NCBI RefSeq assembly: GCF_000265245.1
Contig: NZ_AJKS02000005.1
Span: 203,361 to 267,360 of the forward strand
From: Halomonas smyrnensis AAD6
Lineage (GTDB): Bacteria; Pseudomonadota; Gammaproteobacteria; Pseudomonadales; Halomonadaceae
Length of the DNA: 64,000 nt
Reading direction: 5' to 3'
Every line of letters begins with the position of its first letter. Positions within the stretch are counted from its first letter, which is position 1. Both the position numbers and the translations under genes were made by a program. Shown one piece after another: positions 48,883-57,955 of this stretch. A model generated the notes under the pieces. That model had not been told where the DNA came from. It ran no database searches and saw nothing but the letters and a program-made list of their open reading frames with translations.

Positions 48883-50124
48883 TCAGAAGCGATCGACCCG
48901 GAACGGCCGCATGTCGATCGCCGGCGCCTCCCCCGCCATCATCTGCGCCAGCAGCTCCCCGGTGGCCGGCCCCAGGGTGAAGCCCTGGTGGCCGTGGCCG
49001 AAGGCGCACCACAGCCCCGCCTGCCCCTCCACTCGGCCAATCACCGGCTTCATGTCCGGCGTGCAGGGCCTCGCGCCCTTCCAGGCCTCGGCATCGAGAC
49101 GCTCGCCCAGCGGATACAGGTCACGGGCGCGCGCCTCGGCCGCCGCCAGCTGCTGCGTATGCGGCGGCGCCTCGAGGCGCTCGAGCTCGGCGCCGGTGGT
49201 CAGGCGAATGCCTGCCCGCATCGGCGCCAGCAGATAGCCGACCTCGGCATCCATCACCCAGTGATTCAGTCGCGCACTATCTCGGCTGACGTAATGCATG
49301 TGATAGCCACGCTTGGCAAACAGCGGCACCGACACGCCGAGCCGCGACAGCCACTGGCGCGACCAGGGCCCGAGGGCCAGCACCACCGACGCGGCCGACA
49401 GCGTCTCGGCCCCGGCGGTGACGCGCCAGTGGCCATCGCCCCCCGACAGCGTTTCGACCTCGGCCTTGACGATGCGCCCACCCTCACGCTCGAATGCCTC
49501 GGCATAGGCCGAGACCAGCGCGCCGGGATCGGCCACCGTCCAGGGATCCAGCCAGTGAATGGCACCGGCCAGCCCCTCGCCCAGGCTGGGCTCCATATCG
49601 GCCAGCGCCGCGGCATCGAGCGCACGATAGCGCACGCCGAACTGCGCCGCATTCTCTTCGGCCTGGGCCAGACGCGCCTCGAGGGCGGACTGACGGCGAT
49701 ACACCTCGAGCCAACCCTCACGGCGCACCAGCGACTCGGCGCCTGCGGCCTCGATCATCGCCCCGTGGGCGTCCAGGCAGCGTGCGATCAGCGAGGCGTA
49801 TTCGGGCACGATCCGCCGATACCGATCGGGGGAAGAATTTTTCCAGTACTGCCAGAGCGGGCCGGCCGACTCGAGCATGCCGCCGGGGCGATAGCGGATA
49901 TCCACCTGCCGATTGGGCAGGACGCGCCACAGGGTGCCGAGATCACGCGGGAAGGGATACGGCCGTACGGCCTCGCGCTGGATGATGCCGGCATTGCCGA
50001 ACGAGGTTTCGCGGCCGGGCTCACGACGATCCACCAGGGTGACGTCATGCCCGCGCCGGGCCAGGTGCCAGGCCACCGACACGCCAACCATGCCCGCTCC
50101 CAGTACGATAGTGCCACTGCTCAT
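48883..50124 (-). CDS. FAD-dependent amino acid oxidoreductase, DadA-like
   Basis: A DAO-fold protein of 413 residues. The FAD Rossmann motif is VLGAGMVGVSVAWHLARRGHD, followed by TSFGNAGII, as in DadA. FAKRGYHMHY lies at about 265, and CTPDMKPVIGRV with GHGHQGFTLGPATG is the C-terminal FAD signature. D-amino acid dehydrogenase is the closest known type, but no alanine racemase (dadX) or Lrp gene is adjacent, so a different amino or imino acid may be the substrate. Confidence 0.82.
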   Translation of the reverse strand: MSSGTIVLGAGMVGVSVAWHLARRGHDVTLVDRREPGRETSFGNAGIIQREAVRPYPFPRDLGTLWRVLPNRQVDIRYRPGGMLESAGPLWQYWKNSSPDRYRRIVPEYASLIARCLDAHGAMIEAAGAESLVRREGWLEVYRRQSALEARLAQAEENAAQFGVRYRALDAAALADMEPSLGEGLAGAIHWLDPWTVADPGALVSAYAEAFEREGGRIVKAEVETLSGGDGHWRVTAGAETLSAASVVLALGPWSRQWLSRLGVSVPLFAKRGYHMHYVSRDSARLNHWVMDAEVGYLLAPMRAGIRLTTGAELERLEAPPHTQQLAAAEARARDLYPLGERLDAEAWKGARPCTPDMKPVIGRVEGQAGLWCAFGHGHQGFTLGPATGELLAQMMAGEAPAIDMRPFRVDRF

Positions 50125-50197
50125 CCGCTCATTCCCTCGTCGATGCGTAAGACACCATGATCACGAAGAGGCCATGAGGGAAGCAAGGGCACGGCGA

Positions 50198-50653
50198 TCA
50201 TTCGCCGCCGGCTTCCACCTCGATGCGGGTGCGGATGAAATCGCCGTGCGTGACGTGCAGCAGCTCGGCCAGGCGACGAATGCGATGCTCCTCGAGCGGA
50301 TCCTTGTCGCCGTCGACCAGCGCCAGCGACCACATCTCGCGAACCAGCGCGACTCGCTCGTCGTAGTCGCAGCCATCGCGCACCGCGCGCAGGAAACGAT
50401 GATGATCCACCGCCGATTCCGTCTCGTCGCAGGCCTGGCTCACCAGCGCCTGCGCCTCATCGCCCGGCAGCCCGAAACGCGCGGCGAGAAGCATCGACAG
50501 GTGCTCGAGCTCGGCCTCCTCCAGGCGATAGTCCGCCCGGATCACCTCGCACAGCAGCACCGCCACCGCCAGCGCCTGACCGGGTTCGGCCTGTTCAGAC
50601 GACGCCGCGGGCGTCATCATGTCCTGAAAGAGCCGTTGCAGGGACTGAATCAT
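50198..50653 (-). CDS. TerB-like (tellurite resistance / DjlA N-terminal type) protein
   Basis: A helical protein of 151 residues. Metal-site-like acidic motifs are spaced as in the TerB fold: VIRADYRLEEAELEHL in the first half and LALVDGDKDPLEEHRIRRL in the second. Stand-alone TerB proteins are frequent in marine gammaproteobacteria, and their function is poorly known. ATG 50653 follows GGGAG with five bases between, and it is only 13 bases from the divergent DUF3592 start. Confidence 0.75.
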   Translation of the reverse strand: MIQSLQRLFQDMMTPAASSEQAEPGQALAVAVLLCEVIRADYRLEEAELEHLSMLLAARFGLPGDEAQALVSQACDETESAVDHHRFLRAVRDGCDYDERVALVREMWSLALVDGDKDPLEEHRIRRLAELLHVTHGDFIRTRIEVEAGGE

Positions 50654-50666
50654 AGGGACTCCCGAC
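50654..50666. promoter_or_regulatory. Shared palindromic ribosome binding site of two divergent genes
   Basis: The 13 bases between the two divergent start codons contain GGGACTCCC (50655-50663), whose halves give AGGGA for the DUF3592 gene and GGGAG for the TerB-like gene. Both promoters must therefore lie inside the opposite coding region. Confidence 0.6.
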
Positions 50667-51128
50667 ATGCCGAATGTGACTCCCCTTCTCATTGCCCTGG
50701 CCTGCGGCGCGGGCGCCGCCCTGGCCCTTCGCGGCGCGTGGCGGCGGCGCGCCGTCAACCGTTGGCCCGAGGCGCAGGCCACCGTGGAGCGCACCGAGGT
50801 GCAGGCCGTCGATGACCAGCATCGCCGCGCCGATCGTGACGATCATCCCCGGCGTTTCCTGGCGCGCATCCACTATCGCCTCGAGGTCGAGGGGAGCGAG
50901 TATCGCTCTGACAACGGACGCTTCGACGGCGTTCCCGATTTCCCCAGCGGGGAGGCCGCCGAGGCCTTTCTCGCCCAGACGCCGCCGGGCAGCCGGCTGA
51001 CCGTTCGCTACGATCCGGCCGCCCCCACGCTGACGCAACACGGCGAGCAGCGCCTGCCCACGGCCCGCCTGGGGCTGGCGGCCTTTCTGGGCATGGCGGC
51101 GATAGGGGCGCTGTGGGTGTGGTGGTGA
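50667..51128 (+). CDS. DUF3592 family membrane protein
   Basis: A protein of 153 residues. An N-terminal membrane helix (about 5-24) and a C-terminal helix (about 132-150) flank a beta-rich domain with WPEAQATVERTEVQ and PPGSRLTVRYDPAAPT, the pattern of DUF3592 proteins. It is likely in the inner membrane with the middle domain exposed. Function is unknown. Confidence 0.72.
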   Translation: MPNVTPLLIALACGAGAALALRGAWRRRAVNRWPEAQATVERTEVQAVDDQHRRADRDDHPRRFLARIHYRLEVEGSEYRSDNGRFDGVPDFPSGEAAEAFLAQTPPGSRLTVRYDPAAPTLTQHGEQRLPTARLGLAAFLGMAAIGALWVWW

Positions 51129-51176
51129 ATCCGACCTCGGCGCCGGGGGCAGGCATGCCCGGGCCGGCGGAGAAGG

Positions 51177-52058
51177 TCACGGCAGCATCCGGTCGACCAG
51201 TAGGGCCAGGTGCAGGCGCCAGCGATGGCGCCGCTCCAGGGAGCGCATCATGCTCAGATCGAGGCGATCGCGCCAGACACCACGGTGTCGCTTGAAGGCA
51301 CGAGCCATACCGAATGACACGAACGTCAAGCCATCCGACACGACATGATGCCGGGCATCCTCTAGCAGCCGCGCGCTATCGGTAGAGAAATGCCCGAGCT
51401 CATCCGAGCCGATGACCCGGAGCGGCGCTCCCGGTGACGGTCCCGGTGACGGTCCCGGTGACAGTCCCGGTGACAGTCCCGGCGATGGTCCCGGCACCCT
51501 GGTCAACACATCGATATAGCGAGCCTTCCTCAACCCGTACAACTGCATCAGCGTTTCCGGGCCAAACAGCACCTCTTGCGGCGTCACTCCGGCCCGGGTG
51601 AGCAGGCCACGCAGCTCGGCGCTGAAGTCAGGGGCCAACTTCGCCCGCCGGGCATGAAGCGCATGGTTCAGGAAATGCCGCCCGCCGGGGGTCAGCACCA
51701 GCTCGGCGATACGCTCACGCTCCCGCGGGCAGCTGAGCAATAACCAGCCCTTCTGCGCCAGACGCGCGGGGGGCCGCATGCCGACCGCCATGACCAGCCG
51801 TTTGACCAGCAGCGGTGCCTTGTGCGGCCTGGAGCGGGGCCAACCAGGCGGCACGGGGTCCAGGCAACGCAAGAGGTACTGCCAGCCACCGGGCGACAGC
51901 GACATCTCCTGCCTTTCGATCACGACCCCGGGCAGCACCATCTCGCTGTTCCAGGCGTCCTCCATGGGAATCAGGGCAAGCAATCCGGGGCCTTCCTGGG
52001 TCCCATCCCGTTCCCGGGGCGCGGTGACGACCGCCGACGGGGCACCGCTCTGAGCCAT
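51177..52058 (-). CDS. Unknown protein with Pro-Gly-Ser repeat
   Basis: A protein of 293 residues starting at ATG 52058, which follows GAGGAG. It has no signal or membrane helix. Two Trp/Arg/Leu-rich regions (about 20-185 and 235-293) flank a low-complexity linker of five PGxS units encoded by 12-base repeats (51430-51489). ERIAELVLTPGGRHFLNHAL may be a winged-helix-like part. No family is recognised. It lies behind a palindrome at 52123-52147. Confidence 0.6.
   Translation of the reverse strand: MAQSGAPSAVVTAPRERDGTQEGPGLLALIPMEDAWNSEMVLPGVVIERQEMSLSPGGWQYLLRCLDPVPPGWPRSRPHKAPLLVKRLVMAVGMRPPARLAQKGWLLLSCPRERERIAELVLTPGGRHFLNHALHARRAKLAPDFSAELRGLLTRAGVTPQEVLFGPETLMQLYGLRKARYIDVLTRVPGPSPGLSPGLSPGPSPGPSPGAPLRVIGSDELGHFSTDSARLLEDARHHVVSDGLTFVSFGMARAFKRHRGVWRDRLDLSMMRSLERRHRWRLHLALLVDRMLP
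51430..51489. repeat. 12-base tandem repeat, five units
   Basis: Five units of CCCGGTGACGGT or close variants, in frame within the unknown gene at 51177-52058, coding for a PGPS/PGLS linker. Unit number could vary between strains. Confidence 0.9.
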
Positions 52059-52122
52059 CGACAACTCCTCATCTTCGGGCACCCGGCCTCGGCGTAGCGC
52101 CGTGCCGCAGATCGGCACAGCC

Positions 52123-52147
52123 GTTAACACAAGATTACATTGTTAAC
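52123..52147. promoter_or_regulatory. Palindrome GTTAACA-N11-TGTTAAC, possible operator
   Basis: Perfect 7-base arms with an 11-base AT-rich spacer, 65 bases upstream of the unknown repeat protein gene. The size and symmetry suit a dimeric regulator. Confidence 0.5.
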
Positions 52148-52389
52148 GTGCCGTCGGAATGATGGTTTTTCCCATGACAGGGCGATCAGGTGAGAAGTGA
52201 TGGGGGTCAGTCAAAAGAGGGGGCAGATATGAAGAACGAGACAATCCGTCTTCTGGCAAGGGGACAGGCATCATGCCAGCTAAACCGACGGGACATGACC
52301 TGGTTCGAGACCGCGAGAATGCGATCGGGGTCCAGGGGTGGGGGCCGCCATCAGGGCCAATGGAATTCACTCGGCGCAATGCCAATCAT

Positions 52390-52412
52390 GCCGCTGCCCA
52401 GTGGGCAGCGGC
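52390..52412 (-). terminator. Possible ugd terminator
   Basis: GCCGCTGCCC and its complement GGGCAGCGGC pair around three bases, 24 bases after the ugd stop. No T-run follows. Confidence 0.4.
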
Positions 52413-52435
52413 AAGACGCCTATCCTTGGATGACA

Positions 52436-53776
52436 CTAGGCCGACGTGACCGACTCGCCTCGCCCCACGGCGTAGTAAAGCAGCCCCGCCGCCTTGAGCG
52501 CTTCGGGATCGAAGAGATTTCTGCCGTCGACGACGACCGGCAGTGACAGCTGTGACTTCAGCCAAGCGAAGTCGACGCTGCGGAAACTCTTCCACTCGGT
52601 GCAGATCACCAGTGCGTCGGCACCCTCCACCGCCTCGGCGCGATCGCTCACCAGCGAGAGATCGTCACGCTCCCCATACAGGCGGCGGCATTCCTCCATG
52701 GCCTCGGGATCATAGGCGCGAACGCTGGCACCGGCGGCCCACAGCGCCTCCATCAACGTGCGGCTCGGGGCATCACGCATGTCGTCGGTGTTGGGCTTGA
52801 ACGCCAGCCCCCACAGCGCGATGGTCTTGCCACTCAGGTCACCGTCGAAGGCACGCGACAGCTTGGCGAACAGCGTCTGCTTCTGGCGCCGGTTGACGGC
52901 TTCCACCGCGCCCAGCAACTCGGCCGAATAGTCGACCTCACCGGCGGTTCGCGCCAGTGCCTGTACGTCCTTGGGGAAGCAGGAACCGCCGTAGCCACAG
53001 CCCGGATAGATGAACTGATAGCCGATACGCGGATCGGAGCCGATGCCGCGTCGCACCTGTTCGACGTCGGCGCCAAGACGCTCGGCCAGATTCGCGATCT
53101 CGTTCATGAAGCTGATCTTGGTCGCCAGCATGGCATTGGCGGCATACTTGGTCAGCTCCGCCGCCCGCACGTCCATGAACATCAGCTTTTCCTGCAGGCG
53201 AATGTAGGGCGCGTAGCACTCGCGCATCAGCGTCTTCACTCGCTCGGATTCGGTGCCGACGATGATCCGCGCGCCATGGGTGAAGTCCTCGATCGCCGCG
53301 CCTTCCTTAAGGAATTCGGGATTGGAGCACACCTCGAAGTCGATCGCCTCGCCGCGCTCATCGAGCACGCTGGCCACGGCGGCACGCACGCGGTCGGCGG
53401 TGCCCACCGGCACGGTGGACTTGTCGACGATGACCTTCTCCTCGGTCATGTGACGCCCGATGGTCTCGGCCACCGCCAGGACATATTTGAGATCAGCACT
53501 CCCATCTTCATCGGGAGGTGTACCGACGGCGATGAACTGCAGGGTGCCGAAGGCGACCGCCGTCTCGGGGTCGGTGGTAAAGCGCAGCCGCCCCTCCGCC
53601 ACGTTGGCCTTGACCATCTCTTCGAGGCCCGGCTCGAAGATCGGGATCTCGCCGGCTTCAAGGCGGGCGATCTTGTCCGCGTCCACGTCCATGCACAGCA
53701 CGTCGTGACCCACGTCCGCCAGGCAGGTGCCGGTCACCAGGCCCACATAGCCGGTGCCGAAGATGGTGATTTTCAT
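52436..53776 (-). CDS. ugd: UDP-glucose 6-dehydrogenase
   Basis: A protein of 446 residues. The NAD motif is [21 protein letters not shown], the substrate-binding region contains [11 protein letters not shown], and the catalytic Cys is in [14 protein letters not shown] (about 263). The C-terminal domain has [18 protein letters not shown]. It makes UDP-glucuronate for surface polysaccharide. It lies 46 bases downstream of the UDP-glucuronate epimerase gene on the same strand. Confidence 0.95.
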   Translation of the reverse strand: MKITIFGTGYVGLVTGTCLADVGHDVLCMDVDADKIARLEAGEIPIFEPGLEEMVKANVAEGRLRFTTDPETAVAFGTLQFIAVGTPPDEDGSADLKYVLAVAETIGRHMTEEKVIVDKSTVPVGTADRVRAAVASVLDERGEAIDFEVCSNPEFLKEGAAIEDFTHGARIIVGTESERVKTLMRECYAPYIRLQEKLMFMDVRAAELTKYAANAMLATKISFMNEIANLAERLGADVEQVRRGIGSDPRIGYQFIYPGCGYGGSCFPKDVQALARTAGEVDYSAELLGAVEAVNRRQKQTLFAKLSRAFDGDLSGKTIALWGLAFKPNTDDMRDAPSRTLMEALWAAGASVRAYDPEAMEECRRLYGERDDLSLVSDRAEAVEGADALVICTEWKSFRSVDFAWLKSQLSLPVVVDGRNLFDPEALKAAGLLYYAVGRGESVTSA

Positions 53777-53822
53777 GGGTGTCCTTCCCTTTTAACGATG
53801 AGATGCCGAAAGCTGGGCGCCG

Positions 53823-54824
53823 TCAGACGCCGTAGTAGTCGCGATACCAGGCAACGAAGCGGGCGACGCCCTCCTCGACGCCGACCTTGGGCCGGTACCC
53901 GGTGGCCTCGAACAGGGCCTCGGTGTCCGCCCAGGTCCGCGGCACGTCGCCCGGCTGCATGGGCTTGAGGTCGCACAGCGCGCCTTGACCGGTGGCGGCC
54001 TCCACCGCGCGCACGAAATCCATCAGCGCCACCGGGCTGCCATGACCGATATTGTAGAGCGCATAGGGCGCATGGCTGGTGTCGGGCATGGTGGTCGTCG
54101 CCTCGGCCCGCCGCTCGGGCACCACCTCGAGCACGCGTACGATGCCCTCGACGATATCGTCGATGTAGGTGAAGTCCCGCGACATGTCGCCGTGGTTGAA
54201 GACCTCGATCGGCTCACCGGCCAGGATCGCACGGGTGAACTTGAACATGGCCATGTCCGGCCGGCCCCAGGGGCCATAGACGGTGAAGAAGCGCAGCCCG
54301 GTGGTCGGCAGGTCGTAGAGATGGGCGTAGGTGTGCGCCATCAGCTCGTTGGCCTTCTTGGTGGCCGCATAGAGGCTGATGGGATGATCGACGTTATCCG
54401 AGGTATCGAAGGGCACCTTGTCGTTGGCGCCATAGACCGAACTCGAAGAGGCGTAGACCAGATGACCCACCCGGCCATGGCGGCATCCCTCCAGCACATT
54501 GAGATGAGCGATCAGGTTGGCGTCGGCATAGGCATGCGGGTTCTCCAGCGAATAACGAACCCCCGGCTGAGCCGCCAGGTGAATCACGCGCTCGAAGCCC
54601 TCGGCCTCGAACAACGCGGCCACGGCCTCGCGGTCGGCAAGATCGAGGCGCTCGAAGCGCACATCTTCGCAGGACGCCAGGTCGTCAAGGCGCGACTGCT
54701 TGAGCGCAACATCGTAATAGGGGTTGAGATTGTCGACGCCGATGATCTCATGCCCTTGCCCCGAGAGGCGCTTGGCGACGGCATGGCCGATGAAGCCCGC
54801 CATGCCGGTGATCAATAACTTCAT
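53823..54824 (-). CDS. UDP-glucuronate 4-epimerase (extended SDR)
   Basis: A protein of 333 residues. TGMAGFIGHAVAKRL is the NAD motif, YAATKKANEL holds the catalytic YxxxK, and VYGPWGRPDMAMFKFTRAIL is typical of UDP-glucuronate 4-epimerases. NLNPYYDVALKQ near residue 34 supports the same group. ATG 54824 follows AGGA with five bases between. Together with ugd it supplies UDP-galacturonate. Confidence 0.9.
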   Translation of the reverse strand: MKLLITGMAGFIGHAVAKRLSGQGHEIIGVDNLNPYYDVALKQSRLDDLASCEDVRFERLDLADREAVAALFEAEGFERVIHLAAQPGVRYSLENPHAYADANLIAHLNVLEGCRHGRVGHLVYASSSSVYGANDKVPFDTSDNVDHPISLYAATKKANELMAHTYAHLYDLPTTGLRFFTVYGPWGRPDMAMFKFTRAILAGEPIEVFNHGDMSRDFTYIDDIVEGIVRVLEVVPERRAEATTTMPDTSHAPYALYNIGHGSPVALMDFVRAVEAATGQGALCDLKPMQPGDVPRTWADTEALFEATGYRPKVGVEEGVARFVAWYRDYYGV

Positions 54825-55021
54825 ATTTTCCTGCGACTCCTGATCGTCATTCTCGCGCGGCACTGGCGCCCGCTTATGGCGGCATTGTACCCCAGCATCG
54901 CGTTCACGCCGAAGCGCCCCGTGCCTGCCCGGCGGCGAGGAACATGCTAGAATTCGGCCCTTTAGCGGCGCCGCGACGACGCGGAGCGCCACCGGATGAC
55001 CTCGCCGTGCAGGACGACCCC

Positions 55022-56089
55022 ATGACCCGCAAACGCTTCGCCTTCGTCATCGAAGACCTCTACGGCGGCGGCGCCCAGAAATCGCTGCTCTACACCGCCG
55101 ACCAGCTGCGCCAGCGCGGCCATGCGGTCAAGGTATTCACCCTGCGCGAGCGCATCGAGCATCGCCTGCCCGAGGGGCTCGAGATCGAGGACCTGGGCGT
55201 GGTCACCCGCATCACCAAGGCGACCAGCACGGTGCTGACCGAGAAGTGGCAAGCCAGCCGCATCAAGCGCGCCCTGACGCCCTGGAGACCCGACGTGGTG
55301 ATCTCCTGCTCCTGCGACAAGATCACGCGGCATCTCGACCTGCCCAACCTCTATTTCTGGATCAAGTCGGACGTCTCCGCCAAGTTCGCCGACCCCAAGC
55401 AGAGAAAGCGCGCCTTCGATAAAGTTCGCCGTTTCTATCGTGGACGCCAGGTCATCGCCGTCTCCCAGGGCGTGAAGGAGAACCTGGAAAGCGTGGTCGG
55501 CCTCGAGGCAGAGCGCATCGTACCGATCTACAACCCCTACGAGCGCGAGCCCTTCGTGGCCATGGCCGAAGAGCCGACGCCGGTTCCAGAGGGCGACTAC
55601 TTCTTGTGCGTGGCGGCCATCGAGCCCCGCAAGCGCCACGACCGACTGCTTCGCGCCTACGCCGAAAGCGGCGTGACCACGCCGCTGGCGATCATGGGCA
55701 AGGGCAAGCCGGAGCACGAGGCCACCGTCCGCGAGCGGATCAAGGCACTCGGGATTGAAGACCGAGTGCTGTGGCTCGGCTACCATCACAACCCCTATCC
55801 CTTCATCCGCCACGCCAAGGCCATGGTGCTGGCCTCCGACGCCGAGGGGCTGCCGCGGGTGCTGATCGAGGCCCTGCTGCTGCACACGCCGGTGGTCAGC
55901 GTCGATTGCCCCAGCGGCCCGCGCGAGATCCTGACCCAGGAGCTGGCCGACTTCCTGGTCGCCCCCGACGACGAGGCGGGCCTGGCCCGGGCGCTTACGC
56001 GCATGGATCGGGAGCCAGTCACCATCGAGCCACGTCACTACCGGCAGTTCCTCAAGGAAACGGTGCTGCCCCAGTTCGAGGCGCTGTGA
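55022..56089 (+). CDS. GT4-family glycosyltransferase
   Basis: A GT-B fold enzyme of 355 residues. YGGGAQKSLLYTADQLRQRG near the N terminus is the acceptor-side glycine loop. CVAAIEPRKRHDRLLRAYA near 205 and SDAEGLPRVLIEALLLHTPV near 275 give the donor-binding EX7E motif. It is probably a sugar transferase for LPS or capsule at the inner membrane face. ATG 55022 follows AGGA. It overlaps the kinase gene by four bases (GTGA). Confidence 0.9.
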   Translation: MTRKRFAFVIEDLYGGGAQKSLLYTADQLRQRGHAVKVFTLRERIEHRLPEGLEIEDLGVVTRITKATSTVLTEKWQASRIKRALTPWRPDVVISCSCDKITRHLDLPNLYFWIKSDVSAKFADPKQRKRAFDKVRRFYRGRQVIAVSQGVKENLESVVGLEAERIVPIYNPYEREPFVAMAEEPTPVPEGDYFLCVAAIEPRKRHDRLLRAYAESGVTTPLAIMGKGKPEHEATVRERIKALGIEDRVLWLGYHHNPYPFIRHAKAMVLASDAEGLPRVLIEALLLHTPVVSVDCPSGPREILTQELADFLVAPDDEAGLARALTRMDREPVTIEPRHYRQFLKETVLPQFEAL

Positions 56090-56805
56090 CGGTGAAACTA
56101 CTCGATATCCCCTTCGACGACCGCCGCCGACGCTACCTGGTCTTTCATGCCGATGGCCTGCCTGCCCGGCTGCGACTGGCCAGCACCAGCACCACCGCCG
56201 CCTTCGAGGCAGTGGGCAGCAGCCGTTTCTATCTCTCGCAGGACAGCCAGATCCTCGCCAAGGTGGTACCCGACAAGTTCGCCAAGCGCCAGGCACCATT
56301 GAGCTGGCTCAGCCGGGACTACCTGGAAAAGCGCTGGCTGATGCAATCCGACGCCCGCAAGGAATTCCTGAGCCTGCGCATCCTGCAGCGCGCCAGGCTC
56401 ACCACACCGAGATGCCACGGCTGGGGCCTGTCGCTCAACCCGGCGAATCGCTATGCATCGTTGTTATTGATGGAGCACCGACACGATGCCAGACCCGGCG
56501 GCGAGGTCTTCGACAGCCTCGACGAAGCCGGGCGCGAACAATTCCTCGAGCGATTCTGCCAGGAAGTGGCCATGCTCGCCCGCGCCGGCTACGTGCACCG
56601 CGATCTGCACTACAACAACCTGCTGGTCGCTGACGACGGTTCTCTGATCTGGATCGATGCGCACGTGCGCCGTCTGCCACGAAAAAAAGCCGACCAGTGG
56701 TCTGTTCTAAAAAAGTCTCTCACTTCCAGAAAGCTGAGGGGAAGTCGTTACCTAGAGGCAAGCCGCAAGATATTATATAATGCGTTTGAAAAAATGCATG
56801 ACTGA
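56086..56805 (+). CDS. LPS-core-type sugar kinase (InaA/RfaY/Kdo kinase-like)
   Basis: A kinase-fold protein of 239 residues. The catalytic loop is GYVHRDLHYNNLLV (about 170) and the metal site is LIWIDAHVRRLP. These are typical of the lipopolysaccharide kinases that phosphorylate core sugars. GTG 56086 overlaps the preceding glycosyltransferase stop. The last 30 or so codons (from about 56700) turn AT-rich, unlike the rest, so the 3' end may have been replaced by the incoming low-GC segment. Confidence 0.78.
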   Translation: MTVKLLDIPFDDRRRRYLVFHADGLPARLRLASTSTTAAFEAVGSSRFYLSQDSQILAKVVPDKFAKRQAPLSWLSRDYLEKRWLMQSDARKEFLSLRILQRARLTTPRCHGWGLSLNPANRYASLLLMEHRHDARPGGEVFDSLDEAGREQFLERFCQEVAMLARAGYVHRDLHYNNLLVADDGSLIWIDAHVRRLPRKKADQWSVLKKSLTSRKLRGSRYLEASRKILYNAFEKMHD

Positions 56806-56858
56806 TCACAAAGGCCAGACTAAAACATTTATCACGCACCTTAAGACTAGCCATTAAA

Positions 56859-57941
56859 ATGAACACTGATCTAAAAACCATTCGACTTCCAAAAGAAATC
56901 GAACTTTCCAGGCAGCACAACCCCAAAGACCAACTTGACACACAAGATCTTCAGCATTTTGACACGAAAACGCTTTTCTATGATTTCTTCATAGACCAGT
57001 CTGGAGAACATCTGCTCGGGATTGGTCCACCAGCGATGAACCTTTCACAGTACATTCGTACTGCAAAGCTATTCGTTAATGGCGAAAAGCAGAAGTTCGC
57101 TTTTCAGGATCTACCTGAGTACAAATTATCTTTCCTCAAGACCGCAGCTCCTAAGGGCCACGGCGTCAGTATTGAGTTGATTTTCAGCGACTTCCATGAA
57201 ACTTTTTACATCCCTCAAAATAACGCCTCACAAAAAAGGCGCATTTTAGCAGCAATATCAAAAAACAATGCAGCAGAGTGGGTGGCAACATGGGCTGATT
57301 TTCATCGCCACAACTACGGTCTTGACGATGTCATCGTCTATGACAATGGCAGCGACAACATTCAAGAGCTCGAAATCGCTCTAGATGGTAAAGCAAAAAT
57401 CATTAACTGGAACTTTCCCTATGGCCCCCCCGGGAAAAGATTCAACAAATTTGCCCAGCCTGGCGCCCTAAACCACTGTCTAAGAAAATTTTGCCGTCGC
57501 GGCACACTTTTCAATTTTGACATTGACGAACTTCTCATCGCCAATCCCCCGACCCTAGAAGAAGAAATCAAAAGAAACAAAACTGTTTATATAGACAGCC
57601 ATAATGTGCCTAAAACTAAAAATCTCACTTCGCCTTACACACATTACGACTTTAAGTTGCGCGACGTAGAGAGGCGAAAAAAGGCAAGAAAATTTGTCTG
57701 CTCTGAAGCCACGGTCGACATCATCTCTCAACACAATACTTGGAAGCATTCAAAAATACCGTTCACCAAAAAGCTGCGGCGCAACAAGCCCAAGAAGCTA
57801 GAAAGCGACCACGCTTACTTTTTACACTTTCTCGGCATAACAACTAATTGGCAGCCCAGCCTAGGAAAACTAAACATTGTCCCAAAAGACAATTTGACCG
57901 AAGACGAAAGCCATATCAAAAGAAAGCCACCGGAACAATAG
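56859..57941 (+). CDS. GT92-like glycosyltransferase in AT-rich island
   Basis: A protein of 360 residues. EWVATWADFHRHNYGLDDVI and VYDNGSDN (about 145-170) are followed by FNFDIDELLI (about 225), the pattern of GT92/DUF23-type enzymes: a WxxxH-like start, YDNxS and a DxD equivalent. It probably transfers a hexose in O-antigen or capsule synthesis. Base composition is much more AT-rich than the rest of the window, which indicates foreign origin. The start at ATG 56859 has no strong ribosome site. Confidence 0.72.
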   Translation: MNTDLKTIRLPKEIELSRQHNPKDQLDTQDLQHFDTKTLFYDFFIDQSGEHLLGIGPPAMNLSQYIRTAKLFVNGEKQKFAFQDLPEYKLSFLKTAAPKGHGVSIELIFSDFHETFYIPQNNASQKRRILAAISKNNAAEWVATWADFHRHNYGLDDVIVYDNGSDNIQELEIALDGKAKIINWNFPYGPPGKRFNKFAQPGALNHCLRKFCRRGTLFNFDIDELLIANPPTLEEEIKRNKTVYIDSHNVPKTKNLTSPYTHYDFKLRDVERRKKARKFVCSEATVDIISQHNTWKHSKIPFTKKLRRNKPKKLESDHAYFLHFLGITTNWQPSLGKLNIVPKDNLTEDESHIKRKPPEQ

Positions 57942-57955
57942 GCGAAGCCTTAGAA

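Larger units (their letters stand above)
52059..52435. other. Gap between ugd and the repeat protein gene
   Basis: 377 bases of lower GC. It contains the palindrome at 52123-52147 and a hairpin after ugd at 52390-52412. The short frames here lack coding bias, and I see no other feature. Confidence 0.4.

Noticed and set aside
51430..51489. CRISPR-like repeat array
   Set aside because: The units are 12 bases, directly tandem without spacers, and in frame within a gene.
52143..52385. Small minus-strand gene upstream of the unknown repeat protein
   Set aside because: No ribosome site, no coding bias, and it overlaps the AT-rich palindrome region.
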